Source of the DNA: an uncultured Clostridia bacterium
GTDB taxonomy: Bacteria; Bacillota; Clostridia; UMGS1810
NCBI GenBank assembly: GCA_934463115.1
Contig: CAKSIN010000016.1
Span: 1-56,219, forward strand
Length of the DNA: 56,219 nucleotides
Direction: 5' to 3'
Below the pieces are notes generated by a model. The model ran no database searches and was not told where the DNA came from. It saw only the letters and a list, made by a program, of their open reading frames with translations. Below, one piece after another: positions 1-8,211 of the stretch; position 1 is the first letter of the stretch; every line of letters begins with the position of its first letter. The position numbers and the translations under genes were made by a program.

Positions 1-170
1 CAGGCTGTCGCCTTTCAAGGACGACAAGTTGAAAAGACTTCAATTTTTCAAACGTAAGGCATATTGGGTTCGACTCCTGCATGCCTAGCCGAAAGAGAGT
101 AACCCGAACCCGCCTGAAAAGGCATAATTTCGGCATCTTTTGGCTTGTCATCTTCGCAAGGCGACAGCCT
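1..170. repeat. Imperfect palindromic element at the window edge
   Basis: The first 29 bases and bases 144-170 are inverted copies of each other, including a perfect 13-bp match (AGGCTGTCGCCTT at 2-14 against 158-170). Between them lies a small hairpin at 57-86 (AGGCAT pairing with ATGCCT) whose loop, GGGTTCGACTCC, looks like a tRNA T-arm, although no tRNA body is present. No protein-coding gene is supported here. The element may continue to the left of the window. Confidence 0.55.
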
Positions 171-360
171 TGCTTCATCTTCCGCACCAAAATCTGTTCA
201 AAATTCTATCCTTTTCAGGTCAAAGAATTTTGAGAGAACGGATTTTTGGTTGCGCAAGGCAAAAACGCAGGTAATCCTTTGTGGATTACCGAGTATTTTA
301 ACACAGCGAAAGCGGAAATCCGTCTCTCAAAATCGGAGTTCGGATTATTCTCTTTCGGCT
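87..360. repeat. Nested inverted-repeat element, gene-free
   Basis: Three nested inverted repeats share one centre. The outer arms are 87-109 and 338-360 (both ending in AGCCGAAAGAG when read inward), the middle arms are 225-249 and 312-334 (TTTTGAGAGA core), and the centre is a perfect 8-bp hairpin, GGTAATCC/GGATTACC at 270-290. The stretch 241-262 (GATTTTTGGTTGCGCAAGG) resembles the start of the repeat units near 2011 and 2340. It looks like a non-autonomous dispersed element or structured RNA rather than coding DNA. Confidence 0.55.
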
Positions 361-487
361 AAGGGTATATTGCAAAAGCGATATGCCCTTGATTTATATT
401 CGTGCTGTTTTGCAAGAAAAATAAAAATATTTGTAACGAAACTATCTTTTCTTCGACTAACCTATGGGATGAAGGAGGTGAGCCGTT

Positions 488-967
488 CTGGATTACGAAA
501 AAATATATCATTCATACTATATGCAAGTGTATTCGTACGTTATGACAATCATAAGAAATCCGTCTTGCGCAGAAGAAATAACTCAAAATACATTTTTTAA
601 GGCAATGACGGCGAAAAACAAATTTAAGGGTAATTCCGGTGAACTTACATGGTTATGCGGAATTGCGAAACACCTTGCTGTTGATGAATGTCGAAAAAAT
701 GCAAAGTTATCGGAATTAGATGAAGCGGTTTCAATGTCAACTGTTGACATTGAGAAAGCAACAGAGGACAAGGATATGGCTCTCCGGATTCATTTGGTTC
801 TTCACGAACTGCAAGAACCCTATAAAGAAGTATTTCAGCTGAGAGTTTTCGGGGAATTATCATTTTCGCAAATAGGAATGATTTTTGAAAAAACCGAAAA
901 TTGGGCAAGAGTTACATATCATAGGGCAAGATTGAAAATTCAGGAAAGGATGGCAAAGAATGAGTAA
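488..967 (+). CDS. ECF-type RNA polymerase sigma factor
   Basis: This encodes a 159-residue sigma-70 family factor of the extracytoplasmic-function type, which directs RNA polymerase to a small stress or surface-signal regulon. Region 2 is seen in the N-terminal half (AEEITQNTFFKAM) and region 4 helix-turn-helix at the C-terminus (FGELSFSQIGMIFEKTENWA). The first ATG is at 521, but family homology (LDYEKIYHSYYMQVYSY) continues in frame upstream. A strong GGAGG at 474-478 is correctly placed for a CTG start at 488, while no ATG, GTG or TTG lies in frame there. The next gene overlaps it by 8 bp and encodes the probable anti-sigma factor, so the two are translationally coupled. The target regulon is not visible. 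Confidence 0.85.
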   Translation: MDYEKIYHSYYMQVYSYVMTIIRNPSCAEEITQNTFFKAMTAKNKFKGNSGELTWLCGIAKHLAVDECRKNAKLSELDEAVSMSTVDIEKATEDKDMALRIHLVLHELQEPYKEVFQLRVFGELSFSQIGMIFEKTENWARVTYHRARLKIQERMAKNE

Positions 968-1994
968 GGATAAATTTGATATATGCGATGTAGTGCAGGA
1001 TTTACTTCCGCTTTATTATGACAATGCCTGTACTTCTGCCAGTAAGAAAATGGTGGAACAGCACTTAACAACTTGCAAAAAGTGTAAAAAAACATATGAA
1101 GCATTGAAAAATACTTTAATTGATACAGTTATGAAAAAAGAATCAGAAAGTATATTAGAAAGACATGCAAAAAAAGAAAGAAATACAGCATACAAAGCAG
1201 GAATTGTGATAGCTCTGATACTTATGATTCCGATTGTGATTACATTTATTGTATCAATGAGCAGCGGTGGCAGTTTAGGAGTGTTTGCGGTATTAACGGC
1301 TTCTGTGTTGTTGGCAGCGTCATTTTCAGTTGTACCACTCATTTCGAAACAGAGAAAAATGGCAAAAAGTATATTAGCCGGCACGGCAGCATTACTTCTT
1401 ATATTCTTTTTTACAGACAGAATGAACGGCGGAGGACAATTTGTTTTTTGGACAATACCAACGATTTTTGGATTATCCGTTGTACTTTTTCCGTTGGTAA
1501 TCAGAAATATATCACTACCACCGGTTTTGTCTGATAAAAAGGCATTGATTACATTGACATGGGATACATTGTGGCTCTTTCTGACTATTTTTGAAGTATG
1601 TAATCATTCGGGAAATATAGCCGGAATGAAAAGCGGTTATACAGTTTCGCTTATTCTTATGACAGGAGTATGGCTTGTATTTCTGACAGCAAGGTATCTT
1701 TCGGTAAATGTATGGATAAAAACAGGAATAATTTTAATCATAAGCAGTGTTTGGATGGCATTTACAAATGATGTGTATGCTTATCTGGCGGAACATAAAA
1801 AGCAATTAACTATTCTTTTGGCTGATTTTTCTGATTGGTCGAATAATATTTGTTTTAATGCAAATGTCTATACTATAATTTTAATTTTTGGATGTTTGGC
1901 GGGCGGCGGCTTATTGGTATATGGAATTATTGATATGAGGAGAAACCGCCTAAAGCGATTGCCAAACAATTGCGGTTACAAGCGAAACGGTTAA
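960..1994 (+). CDS. Membrane anti-sigma factor with zinc finger
   Basis: A 344-residue protein. The first ~75 residues form a putative zinc-finger anti-sigma domain with the HLTTCKKC signature (HxxxCxxC) near residues 35-42. The rest is a polytopic membrane region with about eight hydrophobic segments from residue ~75 onward. Such proteins hold the partner ECF sigma factor at the membrane until a signal releases it. The 8-bp overlap with the sigma gene supports the pairing. The C-terminal ~18 residues are basic and lie at the border of the repeat-rich DNA that follows, so the native end may have been replaced when a repeat inserted (inference). Confidence 0.8.
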   Translation: MSKDKFDICDVVQDLLPLYYDNACTSASKKMVEQHLTTCKKCKKTYEALKNTLIDTVMKKESESILERHAKKERNTAYKAGIVIALILMIPIVITFIVSMSSGGSLGVFAVLTASVLLAASFSVVPLISKQRKMAKSILAGTAALLLIFFFTDRMNGGGQFVFWTIPTIFGLSVVLFPLVIRNISLPPVLSDKKALITLTWDTLWLFLTIFEVCNHSGNIAGMKSGYTVSLILMTGVWLVFLTARYLSVNVWIKTGIILIISSVWMAFTNDVYAYLAEHKKQLTILLADFSDWSNNICFNANVYTIILIFGCLAGGGLLVYGIIDMRRNRLKRLPNNCGYKRNG

Positions 1995-2010
1995 TAACCC
2001 CCTACGGCGT

Positions 2011-2170
2011 GGAAAAATTCCTTTTCGACGAATGATTTTGAGGTTGTGCAAAGGACGCGTTCACGAGCAAAATTATTTATAGTGCAAAATCGGCGGCACA
2101 TATAATTTTATTTCCTATTGTGTTGCCGATTTTAGACAAATGAGCTGCAATGACTTTGCAGCCTTTTGTC
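2011..2170. repeat. Structured repeat unit 1 (two consecutive hairpins)
   Basis: This is one of two homologous units in the gene-free stretch 1995-2599. A 63-base upstream part (2038-2100) aligns without gaps to 2367-2429. It then forms a 15-bp hairpin (2086-2100 with 2119-2133, loop of 18 bases starting TATAAT), one spacer base, and a second hairpin (GACAAA 2135-2140 with TTTGTC 2165-2170, inner GCTGCAA/TTGCAGC with a 5-base loop). The geometry matches unit 2 while many paired bases differ. The short open frames across it have no ribosome binding site and no family resemblance. Confidence 0.7.
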
Positions 2171-2339
2171 GGCACGCAATGAATTATTTTGTAAGTGATT
2201 ACAAGTCCATGCACGTTCTCATTATCATGAGTCGGATGGGAAATTTTGATATGCGGAACGACACGCAGGTCGTTCTCTACAAGGCGCATTGCCGGACACG
2301 CACCAACCGGCACCAAGCAAACTAATCAGCTTTTCCCTC

Positions 2340-2500
2340 CGAAAATTCACCTTCCGCCGTTCAGCCTTGAGGTTGCGCGGTTGACACATCCGATGAGAAA
2401 AATGAATATAACGCAAAAACGGCACTGCATATAATCTTTTACCCTATTGCAGTGCCGTTTTTAGCCGAACTGCGGCGCGATAATTTCGCGCCCTTTCGGC
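2340..2500. repeat. Structured repeat unit 2 (two consecutive hairpins)
   Basis: This is the second copy of the unit at 2011-2170. It has a perfect 15-bp stem (2415-2429 with 2448-2462) and an 18-base loop TATAATCTTTTACCCTAT, one spacer base, then GCCGAA (2464-2469) pairing with TTCGGC (2495-2500) around an inner 7-bp stem GGCGCGA/TCGCGCC with a 5-base loop. Stem lengths, loop lengths and spacer are the same as in unit 1, but stem sequence has changed on both sides. Confidence 0.7.
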
Positions 2501-2506
2501 GGCAGA

Positions 2507-2536
2507 AGGCATACGGTACTCGAACCCGATATGCCT
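2507..2536. repeat. T-arm-like mini-hairpin
   Basis: AGGCATA (2507-2513) pairs with TATGCCT (2530-2536) around CGG...CCG and a CTCGAAC loop. It is almost the same as the hairpin at 57-86 (AGGCAT/ATGCCT around TTCGAC). No complete tRNA can be folded here, so it is taken as part of the dispersed repeat family. Confidence 0.4.
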
Positions 2537-2599
2537 AAATATTAATTTTTTAATAGCGATGTGTCCCGCGCGTTCTCATAGCTGTGAGGCGGACGGGGA

Positions 2600-4204
2600 T
2601 TAAAGCTGCGGTCCTGCACTTACAAGTGCCTTACCTGCCTCATTGCCCTCATACTTAGCAAAGTTCTTAATGAATCTGCCGGCGAGGTCTTTTGCCTTTT
2701 CTTCCCATTCACCTGCATCGGCATATGTGTCGCGGGGATCAAGTATTGCAGGATCAACACCCGGAAGAGCCGTAGGAACTTCAAAATTGAAGTACGGAAT
2801 CTTCTTTGTGGGAGCATTTGCAATATCACCGTTGAGAATAGCGTCTATAATACCGCGTGTATCGCGAATCGAAATACGCTTGCCTGTGCCGTTCCAGCCT
2901 GTGTTTACAAGATATGCCTTGGCACCGCTCTTCTGCATTTTCTTAACCAGCTCTTCTGCATACTTTGTGGGGTGCAGCTCAAGAAATGCCTGACCGAAGC
3001 ATGCCGAGAATGTAGGTGTAGGCTCTGTGATACCTCTCTCTGTTCCGGCGAGCTTAGCTGTAAATCCGGAGAGGAAGTAGTACTGTGTCTGCTCGGGTGT
3101 GAGAACCGATACCGGCGGAAGCACACCGAAAGCATCGGCCGACAGGAATATAACATTCTTTGCAGCAGGAGCAGCCGAAATCGGGCGGACAATGTTGTTT
3201 ATGTGGTCTATCGGATACGACACACGTGTGTTTTCGGTAACACTCTTATCGTCAAAGTCAATCTTGCCGTTTTCATCAAGAGTTACATTTTCCAAAAGTG
3301 CATCGCGCTTGATTGCATTGTATATATCGGGTTCGGATTCCTTGTCAAGGTTAATAACCTTTGCATAGCAGCCACCCTCAAAGTTAAATACGCCGTTGTC
3401 ATCCCAGCCGTGCTCGTCGTCACCGATAAGCAAACGCTTCGGATCTGTGGAAAGTGTTGTTTTACCTGTTCCGGAAAGTCCGAAGAAAATAGCTGTGTTT
3501 TCACCGTTCATATCTGTATTTGCGGAGCAGTGCATGGACGCGATACCCTTAAGAGGCAGATAGTAGTTCATCATTGAGAACATACCTTTTTTCATTTCGC
3601 CGCCGTACCATGTATTTACAATAACCTGTTCACGGCTTGTGATATTAAACATAACAGCCGTTTCGGAGTTAAGACCGAGTTCCTTGTAATTTTCTACTTT
3701 TGCCTTGGAAGCGTTGTAAACAACGAAATCAGGCTCAAAGTTTGCAAGTTCATCCTCTGTGGGCTGAATGAACATATTCTTTACAAAATGTGCCTGCCAT
3801 GCAACTTCAACGATAAAACGAATTGCCATACGTGTATCTTTGTTTGCGCCGCAGAATGCGTCCACAACAAAAAGTCTCTTGTTCGAGAGTTCTTTTACGG
3901 CAATATCCTTAACAGCCTCCCATGCTTCCAGAGATGCGGGGTGGTTGTCATTTTTGTATTCATCGGATGTCCACCAAACAGTGTCTTTTGAGTTTTCGTC
4001 AACAACGATAAATTTGTCTTTCGGTGAACGTCCGGTATAAACACCTGTCATAACATTGACAGCACCGAGTTCGCTCTCCTGACCTTTCTCAAAACCCTCA
4101 AGTCCGGCTTTTGTTTCCTCTTCAAACAGCATTTCATACGAAGGGTTGTAAACAACTTCCTTTGTACCGGTAATACCGTATTTGCTCAAATTGATTTCAG
4201 CCAT
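2600..4204 (-). CDS. pckA: Phosphoenolpyruvate carboxykinase (ATP)
   Basis: PEP carboxykinase interconverts oxaloacetate + ATP with phosphoenolpyruvate + CO2 + ADP in the cytoplasm. In fermentative gut bacteria it often runs toward CO2 fixation and succinate or propionate formation. The 534-residue length is standard for the ATP-dependent family. Visible motifs are TGRSPKDKF at 57-65 (substrate binding), the kinase P-loop GLSGTGKT at 242-249 and the following GDDEHGWDD metal/nucleotide segment. The start ATG follows AAAGAGG. The gene is monocistronic, with its own promoter at 4283-4311 and an inverted repeat at 4246-4282 that covers the likely transcription start. Confidence 0.97.
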   Translation of the reverse strand: MAEINLSKYGITGTKEVVYNPSYEMLFEEETKAGLEGFEKGQESELGAVNVMTGVYTGRSPKDKFIVVDENSKDTVWWTSDEYKNDNHPASLEAWEAVKDIAVKELSNKRLFVVDAFCGANKDTRMAIRFIVEVAWQAHFVKNMFIQPTEDELANFEPDFVVYNASKAKVENYKELGLNSETAVMFNITSREQVIVNTWYGGEMKKGMFSMMNYYLPLKGIASMHCSANTDMNGENTAIFFGLSGTGKTTLSTDPKRLLIGDDEHGWDDNGVFNFEGGCYAKVINLDKESEPDIYNAIKRDALLENVTLDENGKIDFDDKSVTENTRVSYPIDHINNIVRPISAAPAAKNVIFLSADAFGVLPPVSVLTPEQTQYYFLSGFTAKLAGTERGITEPTPTFSACFGQAFLELHPTKYAEELVKKMQKSGAKAYLVNTGWNGTGKRISIRDTRGIIDAILNGDIANAPTKKIPYFNFEVPTALPGVDPAILDPRDTYADAGEWEEKAKDLAGRFIKNFAKYEGNEAGKALVSAGPQL

Positions 4205-4245
4205 GTTCTCATACCTCTTTCTTTATATAATTGTTATAAAAAACA

Positions 4246-4282
4246 TACCGTAGGTGCAGACAATCACTCTCCACCCACGGTA
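4246..4282 (-). promoter_or_regulatory. Inverted repeat at the pckA transcription start
   Basis: TACCGTAGGTG (4246-4256) is an inverted copy of CACCCACGGTA (4272-4282) with one mismatch and a 15-base spacer. It abuts the -10 box and spans the predicted start site. It could be an operator for a repressor or a 5' hairpin, since the transcript continues ...ACGGTATGTTTTTT like an attenuator. The sequence alone does not decide. Confidence 0.5.
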
Positions 4283-4311
4283 ATTATACATTTTTTTGTG
4301 CCAAAATGCAA
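4283..4311 (-). promoter_or_regulatory. pckA promoter
   Basis: On the minus strand TTGCAT (4311-4306), a 17-base spacer and a perfect TATAAT (4288-4283) form a sigma-A type promoter 79 bases upstream of the pckA start codon. Confidence 0.75.
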
Positions 4312-4438
4312 CATCAAAAAACAATTTTGATTAAAATAGGTTTATTTCCACCATTTTTTCGTTTTGACCGAACGTAATTTAGCTTAAAATGAACAAAATA
4401 TTAAAATAATATTATTAAGGGTTTTAGCCATTTCGGTA

Positions 4439-6964
4439 TCAATATATTTCGTACAGAAGCTTAATCGTTTCGGCACGCGATATATTGTTTTGCGGTCTGA
4501 TTGTTCCGTCGTTGTAGCCGGATATAACGCCGAGAGCCGCAAGCTTGTTAAACGAGTCACTCGCCCATGACGGAATTGACTTCGAATCGGCAAACTGTGC
4601 ATTGCCTGTGCGGATATCCTCCTGAATGAGTCTGCCGAGTACGGTTATTGCCTCGGCGCGGGTAAGTTTTGCGTCGGGATCAAACAGTGTTTTTGTGCCG
4701 GATTGTCTTCCGTTCATTATACCCCTTTCAAAAAGTGCTTTTACATGATTTGCCGCCCATACCGGAACCGACGCGGCATCATCCGTCGAAAGTTCCCTGC
4801 CCTCATATTCCGACACATCTATACCAAGCATATTTGCCGTCATAACAGCAAACTGTGCACGCGTAATATTGTCGGACGGATTAAAGTATGTTTTGCCTCC
4901 GTAGGTGTTTCCGTTTACAACCCCCATTGCATTCATATATGCAATGCAGTTTTTCGCCCAGTGGTTTTCGGTATCGGCAAAGATATTCGTCCGCGCCGTG
5001 CCGTCGGTTGTAAAATATGCCATGCTTGTAAGGTCGGCATCATTTTTTACCACGGTTTTTATTTTGTGAACCAGCGTGTCACCAAAGACAATGTTAATCC
5101 GATTTCCGTCGAGCTGAACATCTATCGGCTTCCCGTCTGCGTATACCGATATATTTTCCTGCTTTACACCTATGGAATTTGCATTTGAAAGTATTATTCC
5201 CACCTGACCGGGAGCCGTGTTTTCATATGTTATATCCGTGCGGCTCTGTTCGTTTGTCGTAACAGTAACCGGAAGTGTAACCGACATACTGCCCGCACTT
5301 ACAGTCATGCTCCCCTCGGCAGCCTTTATTCCGGCAGTAAAATATCCGTTTGAATCCACCGTTCCGAGCTCCGGTGTGCTGAGAGTCCAGCTAAAGCAGC
5401 TGTCATCCGTTACAAGAGCTTTGTGCCCGAGCGATGCATATGCTGTCAGATTTACCGAATCACCCGCTTTTATATTCACAGAACCCAAAAGTGTGGATGT
5501 ATCTTGATTGTACACGCTGATTGCGTCGGGATTTGTCACGCAGTTAACCGTTACCGAACCGCTGATACTGCCGTCCGTTACACCGATGTTCACTTCGCCG
5601 TCACCCGTGATTCTGACTCTGCCGTCGGTGGTCTGCGTTCCGTCCGGAGCGGTATACACCAGCTGAGACGGTGTCGGAGCTTTGTAAAATCCCGAATCGG
5701 TGGCAAGGGTTGTAAACTGCTGTGTTACACCGGAAAGATAATTTCCGGAATACGGATACATAAACAGCCTGCTCGCACTGCCGGTTGCCTGTGCTGTGTT
5801 ATATATTCCGATAAGGGTTGATACCTTGCGTTCCTTTCCGTCGGACGGTGAATTTATGATTCCGAAAGCGTCATTCCCCGGGTACACCGTCCCGATTGCC
5901 GTAGAGCCGCCGCCGTCAAGATTTATGGCATCAACGCACCCAAGCTCGAGGAGCCTTTTTGAAAGAGTCTTAATCCGGACTCCGTAGCTGTGCCCCGACT
6001 GCCTGCCGTCTATTGTGTAAAAAACAACTGTTCCGTCCGCTTTTATACCGAGAGCACTGCGCGGAGCGGCAGATTCATCGAGATTTTGAATTTCGCCGTT
6101 TTTTATAAGTCTGCCGCCTGTTGCACCGAGCGCATATTTAACACTGTTCCAGCGTTCGTCACCCTCTGCGCTTGTGCGGATTGTAACCTCGCTTCCCTCC
6201 GAAAAGAGCTGCATTTGTGCATAAAACTCCGCCGGGACATTCTTGTCTGCCGTGAGGACGATTTTTCCTGCCGGTATATCTATTGCGCCGTCGGACTCAA
6301 CCACCTTTTCAACAACGCCCGTAACGGTGCTCGGCATCGTCAGACTGCCGGACAGCGAACCGATAATCACATTTAATCCCGGTGTTGTTGCCTGCGTTGT
6401 ATCGCTGAATCTGTCATCCATCATGTAGATTGCATACGGCTGGCGGTATTTATTGAACATATCAATAATAACCGTAGACTCGCCGACATCTATTGCCATA
6501 TTTATCTTTAATGGTGAAATAAAAGCTGTTCCGTCGGAATTTATACCAACTGCATCCATTGTGGATGAATCCTTTGTCAGCAATATACCGTCCGATATCT
6601 GGTGGCTCATCGGAACACCGGTTTGGAATGAAAAAAAGTCGGCATTCATGAGCATAACCGGATATATGCCGGAATTTCTTACCGCCGATGCCATTTGCGA
6701 CACAGAGTTTCGCCCGTAGAGTTTCCAATTGTTAAGTATTACCGGAACGGAATCCGTATTCGGCTTATATTCGACATAATTTTCTGTTTGCAGCCCTACC
6801 CCGGACTGGTCACTGTAGAAACTGTTTGAATGAAGCACCGCTCCCGAACTTATTTCCACAGCGGATTTCTTTATTTCCTCGCTCCCGAGAACGGAAGCAA
6901 AAGCACACGTTCTAATCATAAGGAACGCCGCCGTTGTTACACTGAGTATCTTTTTAATATTCAT
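4439..6964 (-). CDS. Surface phosphodiester glycosidase (NAGPA-type) with SLH domains
   Basis: An 841-residue exported protein. A signal peptide (MNIKKILSVTTAAFLMI...CAFA) is followed by a phosphodiester glycosidase domain (the family of NAGPA, the 'uncovering enzyme') at roughly residues 180-395, with the signatures GATGGRLIKNGE, APRSALGIKADG and AINLDGGGSTAIG. Bacterial members of the family are thought to act on phosphodiester-linked sugars of exopolysaccharide or cell-wall polymers. Ig-like segments follow, then three SLH repeats (about 661-841, TRAQF, TRAEA, SRAET cores) that anchor the protein to secondary cell-wall polymer. The start is placed at the Met after AGGAG rather than 11 codons upstream. 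It has its own promoter (7008-7036) and sits upstream of the independent pckA unit. The substrate is unknown. Confidence 0.85.
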   Translation of the reverse strand: MNIKKILSVTTAAFLMIRTCAFASVLGSEEIKKSAVEISSGAVLHSNSFYSDQSGVGLQTENYVEYKPNTDSVPVILNNWKLYGRNSVSQMASAVRNSGIYPVMLMNADFFSFQTGVPMSHQISDGILLTKDSSTMDAVGINSDGTAFISPLKINMAIDVGESTVIIDMFNKYRQPYAIYMMDDRFSDTTQATTPGLNVIIGSLSGSLTMPSTVTGVVEKVVESDGAIDIPAGKIVLTADKNVPAEFYAQMQLFSEGSEVTIRTSAEGDERWNSVKYALGATGGRLIKNGEIQNLDESAAPRSALGIKADGTVVFYTIDGRQSGHSYGVRIKTLSKRLLELGCVDAINLDGGGSTAIGTVYPGNDAFGIINSPSDGKERKVSTLIGIYNTAQATGSASRLFMYPYSGNYLSGVTQQFTTLATDSGFYKAPTPSQLVYTAPDGTQTTDGRVRITGDGEVNIGVTDGSISGSVTVNCVTNPDAISVYNQDTSTLLGSVNIKAGDSVNLTAYASLGHKALVTDDSCFSWTLSTPELGTVDSNGYFTAGIKAAEGSMTVSAGSMSVTLPVTVTTNEQSRTDITYENTAPGQVGIILSNANSIGVKQENISVYADGKPIDVQLDGNRINIVFGDTLVHKIKTVVKNDADLTSMAYFTTDGTARTNIFADTENHWAKNCIAYMNAMGVVNGNTYGGKTYFNPSDNITRAQFAVMTANMLGIDVSEYEGRELSTDDAASVPVWAANHVKALFERGIMNGRQSGTKTLFDPDAKLTRAEAITVLGRLIQEDIRTGNAQFADSKSIPSWASDSFNKLAALGVISGYNDGTIRPQNNISRAETIKLLYEIY

Positions 6965-7007
6965 GGTCTGCTCCTTCTCTTTTATATATACATACAAACA
7001 TGCTCTA

Positions 7008-7036
7008 ATTATAACAACACCCGTTTATCATTACAA
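7008..7036 (-). promoter_or_regulatory. Promoter of the NAGPA-SLH gene
   Basis: TTGTAA (7036-7031), a 17-base spacer and TATAAT (7013-7008) on the minus strand lie about 45 bases before the start codon of the surface glycosidase gene. Confidence 0.7.
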
Positions 7037-7178
7037 TACTTTTAACCGATTTTTAACATTATAGACATATTTGCATTAAAAAAATGAAATTGCGTTTGGC
7101 GTATGAGCGAGAAAACGGGAGAAAACACAAGAAAAACAGAGATTGCAAATTACAAATTAAAATTTTGAAAAAAAGATA

Positions 7179-7207
7179 TTGACATTTACTCAAAAATGTA
7201 TTACAAT
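7179..7207 (+). promoter_or_regulatory. rplM-rpsI promoter
   Basis: A perfect TTGACA at 7179-7184, a 17-base spacer and TACAAT at 7202-7207 lie 39 bases before the rplM start codon, as expected for a strong ribosomal protein promoter. Confidence 0.85.
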
Positions 7208-7245
7208 ACAACATGTTGAATTAATAATTACGGAGGTTAAATCTA

Positions 7246-7683
7246 ATGAGTACATTTATGGCTAAACCGGCTGAATTGGAAAGAAAATGGTACATTATAG
7301 ATGCTGCAGGCAAACCGCTCGGAAGAATCGCAAGCGCAGCCGCATCTATTTTAAGAGGCAAAATTAAGCCGACATTCACTCCGAATGTTGACTGCGGAGA
7401 TTTTGTTATAATCCTGAATGCAGACAAGGCTGTTCTCACCGGAAAGAAACTTGAACAGAAATTCTACAGACGTCACAGCGGATATGTTGGCGGACTTAAG
7501 GAAGTTAAGTACAAGACTCTTATGGCAGAAAAGCCCGAAAAGGCTATGATGCTTGCGGTTAAAGGCATGCTCCCGCACAACACACTCGGTGCAAAGGCTC
7601 TTACGAGACTCAGAGTATACAACGGCAATGAGCACAACCACGCTGCTCAGAACCCCGAAGTTTACACAGGGATTATTAAATAA
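7246..7683 (+). CDS. rplM: 50S ribosomal protein L13
   Basis: A 145-residue large-subunit protein that binds 23S rRNA early in 50S assembly. The family is recognised by KWYIIDAAGKPLGRIAS near the N-terminus and by MLPHNTLGAKALTRLRVYNG near residue 105-125. GGAGG at 7232-7236 sets the start. It is followed 14 bases later by rpsI, the usual L13-S9 operon. A few extra residues (MSTFMAKPAE) precede the normal L13 start, which is common in Clostridia. Confidence 0.98.
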   Translation: MSTFMAKPAELERKWYIIDAAGKPLGRIASAAASILRGKIKPTFTPNVDCGDFVIILNADKAVLTGKKLEQKFYRRHSGYVGGLKEVKYKTLMAEKPEKAMMLAVKGMLPHNTLGAKALTRLRVYNGNEHNHAAQNPEVYTGIIK

Positions 7684-7697
7684 GGAGGATACTTAAA

Positions 7698-8090
7698 ATG
7701 GCAAATGCTCAGTTCTACGGCACAGGAAGAAGAAAAAGCTCTGTTGCAAGAGTAAGAATCGTTCCCGGTACCGGTAAAATCACTATAAACGACAGAGACA
7801 TCGACGATTTCTTCGGTCTCGAAACACTTAAAGTTGTTGTAAGACAGCCCCTCGTGGCTACAGATACTCTCGGCAAATTTGACGTTATCGCAAAGGTTGC
7901 CGGCGGCGGATTCACAGGTCAGGCCGGTGCTATCAGACACGGTCTTTCAAGAGCACTCCTCACTGTTGATCCCGAATACAGAGCCGTTCTTAAGGCAGAA
8001 GGATTCCTTACAAGAGATCCGAGAATGAAAGAAAGAAAGAAATACGGTCTCAAAGCAGCAAGAAGAGCACCGCAGTTCTCAAAACGTTAG
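7698..8090 (+). CDS. rpsI: 30S ribosomal protein S9
   Basis: A 130-residue small-subunit protein whose C-terminal tail reaches the P-site tRNA. Typical features are YGTGRRKSSVARVR at the start, the central GGGFTGQAGAIRHGLSRAL, and the basic C-terminus ending APQFSKR, where the family ends in SKR. AGGAGG precedes the ATG. It shares the rplM promoter and is closed by a terminator at 8113-8153. Confidence 0.98.
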   Translation: MANAQFYGTGRRKSSVARVRIVPGTGKITINDRDIDDFFGLETLKVVVRQPLVATDTLGKFDVIAKVAGGGFTGQAGAIRHGLSRALLTVDPEYRAVLKAEGFLTRDPRMKERKKYGLKAARRAPQFSKR

Positions 8091-8112
8091 TTTTCTATTC
8101 GTTATCAAAATC

Positions 8113-8153
8113 AAAAATCCTGCCCACCTATATGGTGTCGGCAGGATTTTTTT
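8113..8153 (+). terminator. rho-independent terminator after rpsI
   Basis: AAAAATCCTGCC and GGCAGGATTTTT pair around an inner CACC/GGTG, followed by a run of T. It closes the rplM-rpsI operon. Confidence 0.9.
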
Positions 8154-8159
8154 AAAATT

Positions 8160-8186
8160 GAGGCAAAACTAAATTCGTTTTGCCTC
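8160..8186 (-). terminator. Terminator after the flavodoxin gene
   Basis: A perfect 10-bp hairpin, GAGGCAAAAC (8160-8169) with GTTTTGCCTC (8177-8186). On the minus strand it is followed by AATTTTAAAAAAA and lies 26 bases after the flavodoxin stop codon. Confidence 0.6.
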
Positions 8187-8211
8187 AACTGCCTGAAACT
8201 GCTTTTTGTAA

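Noticed and set aside
57..86. tRNA T-arm-like sequence (also at 2507-2536)
   Set aside because: Only an acceptor-like stem and T-loop are present. No D arm, anticodon arm or CCA can be folded around it.
145..600. 151-codon open frame on the plus strand at the left end
   Set aside because: It runs over nested inverted repeats and into the sigma gene in another frame, has no ribosome binding site and no protein-like pattern.
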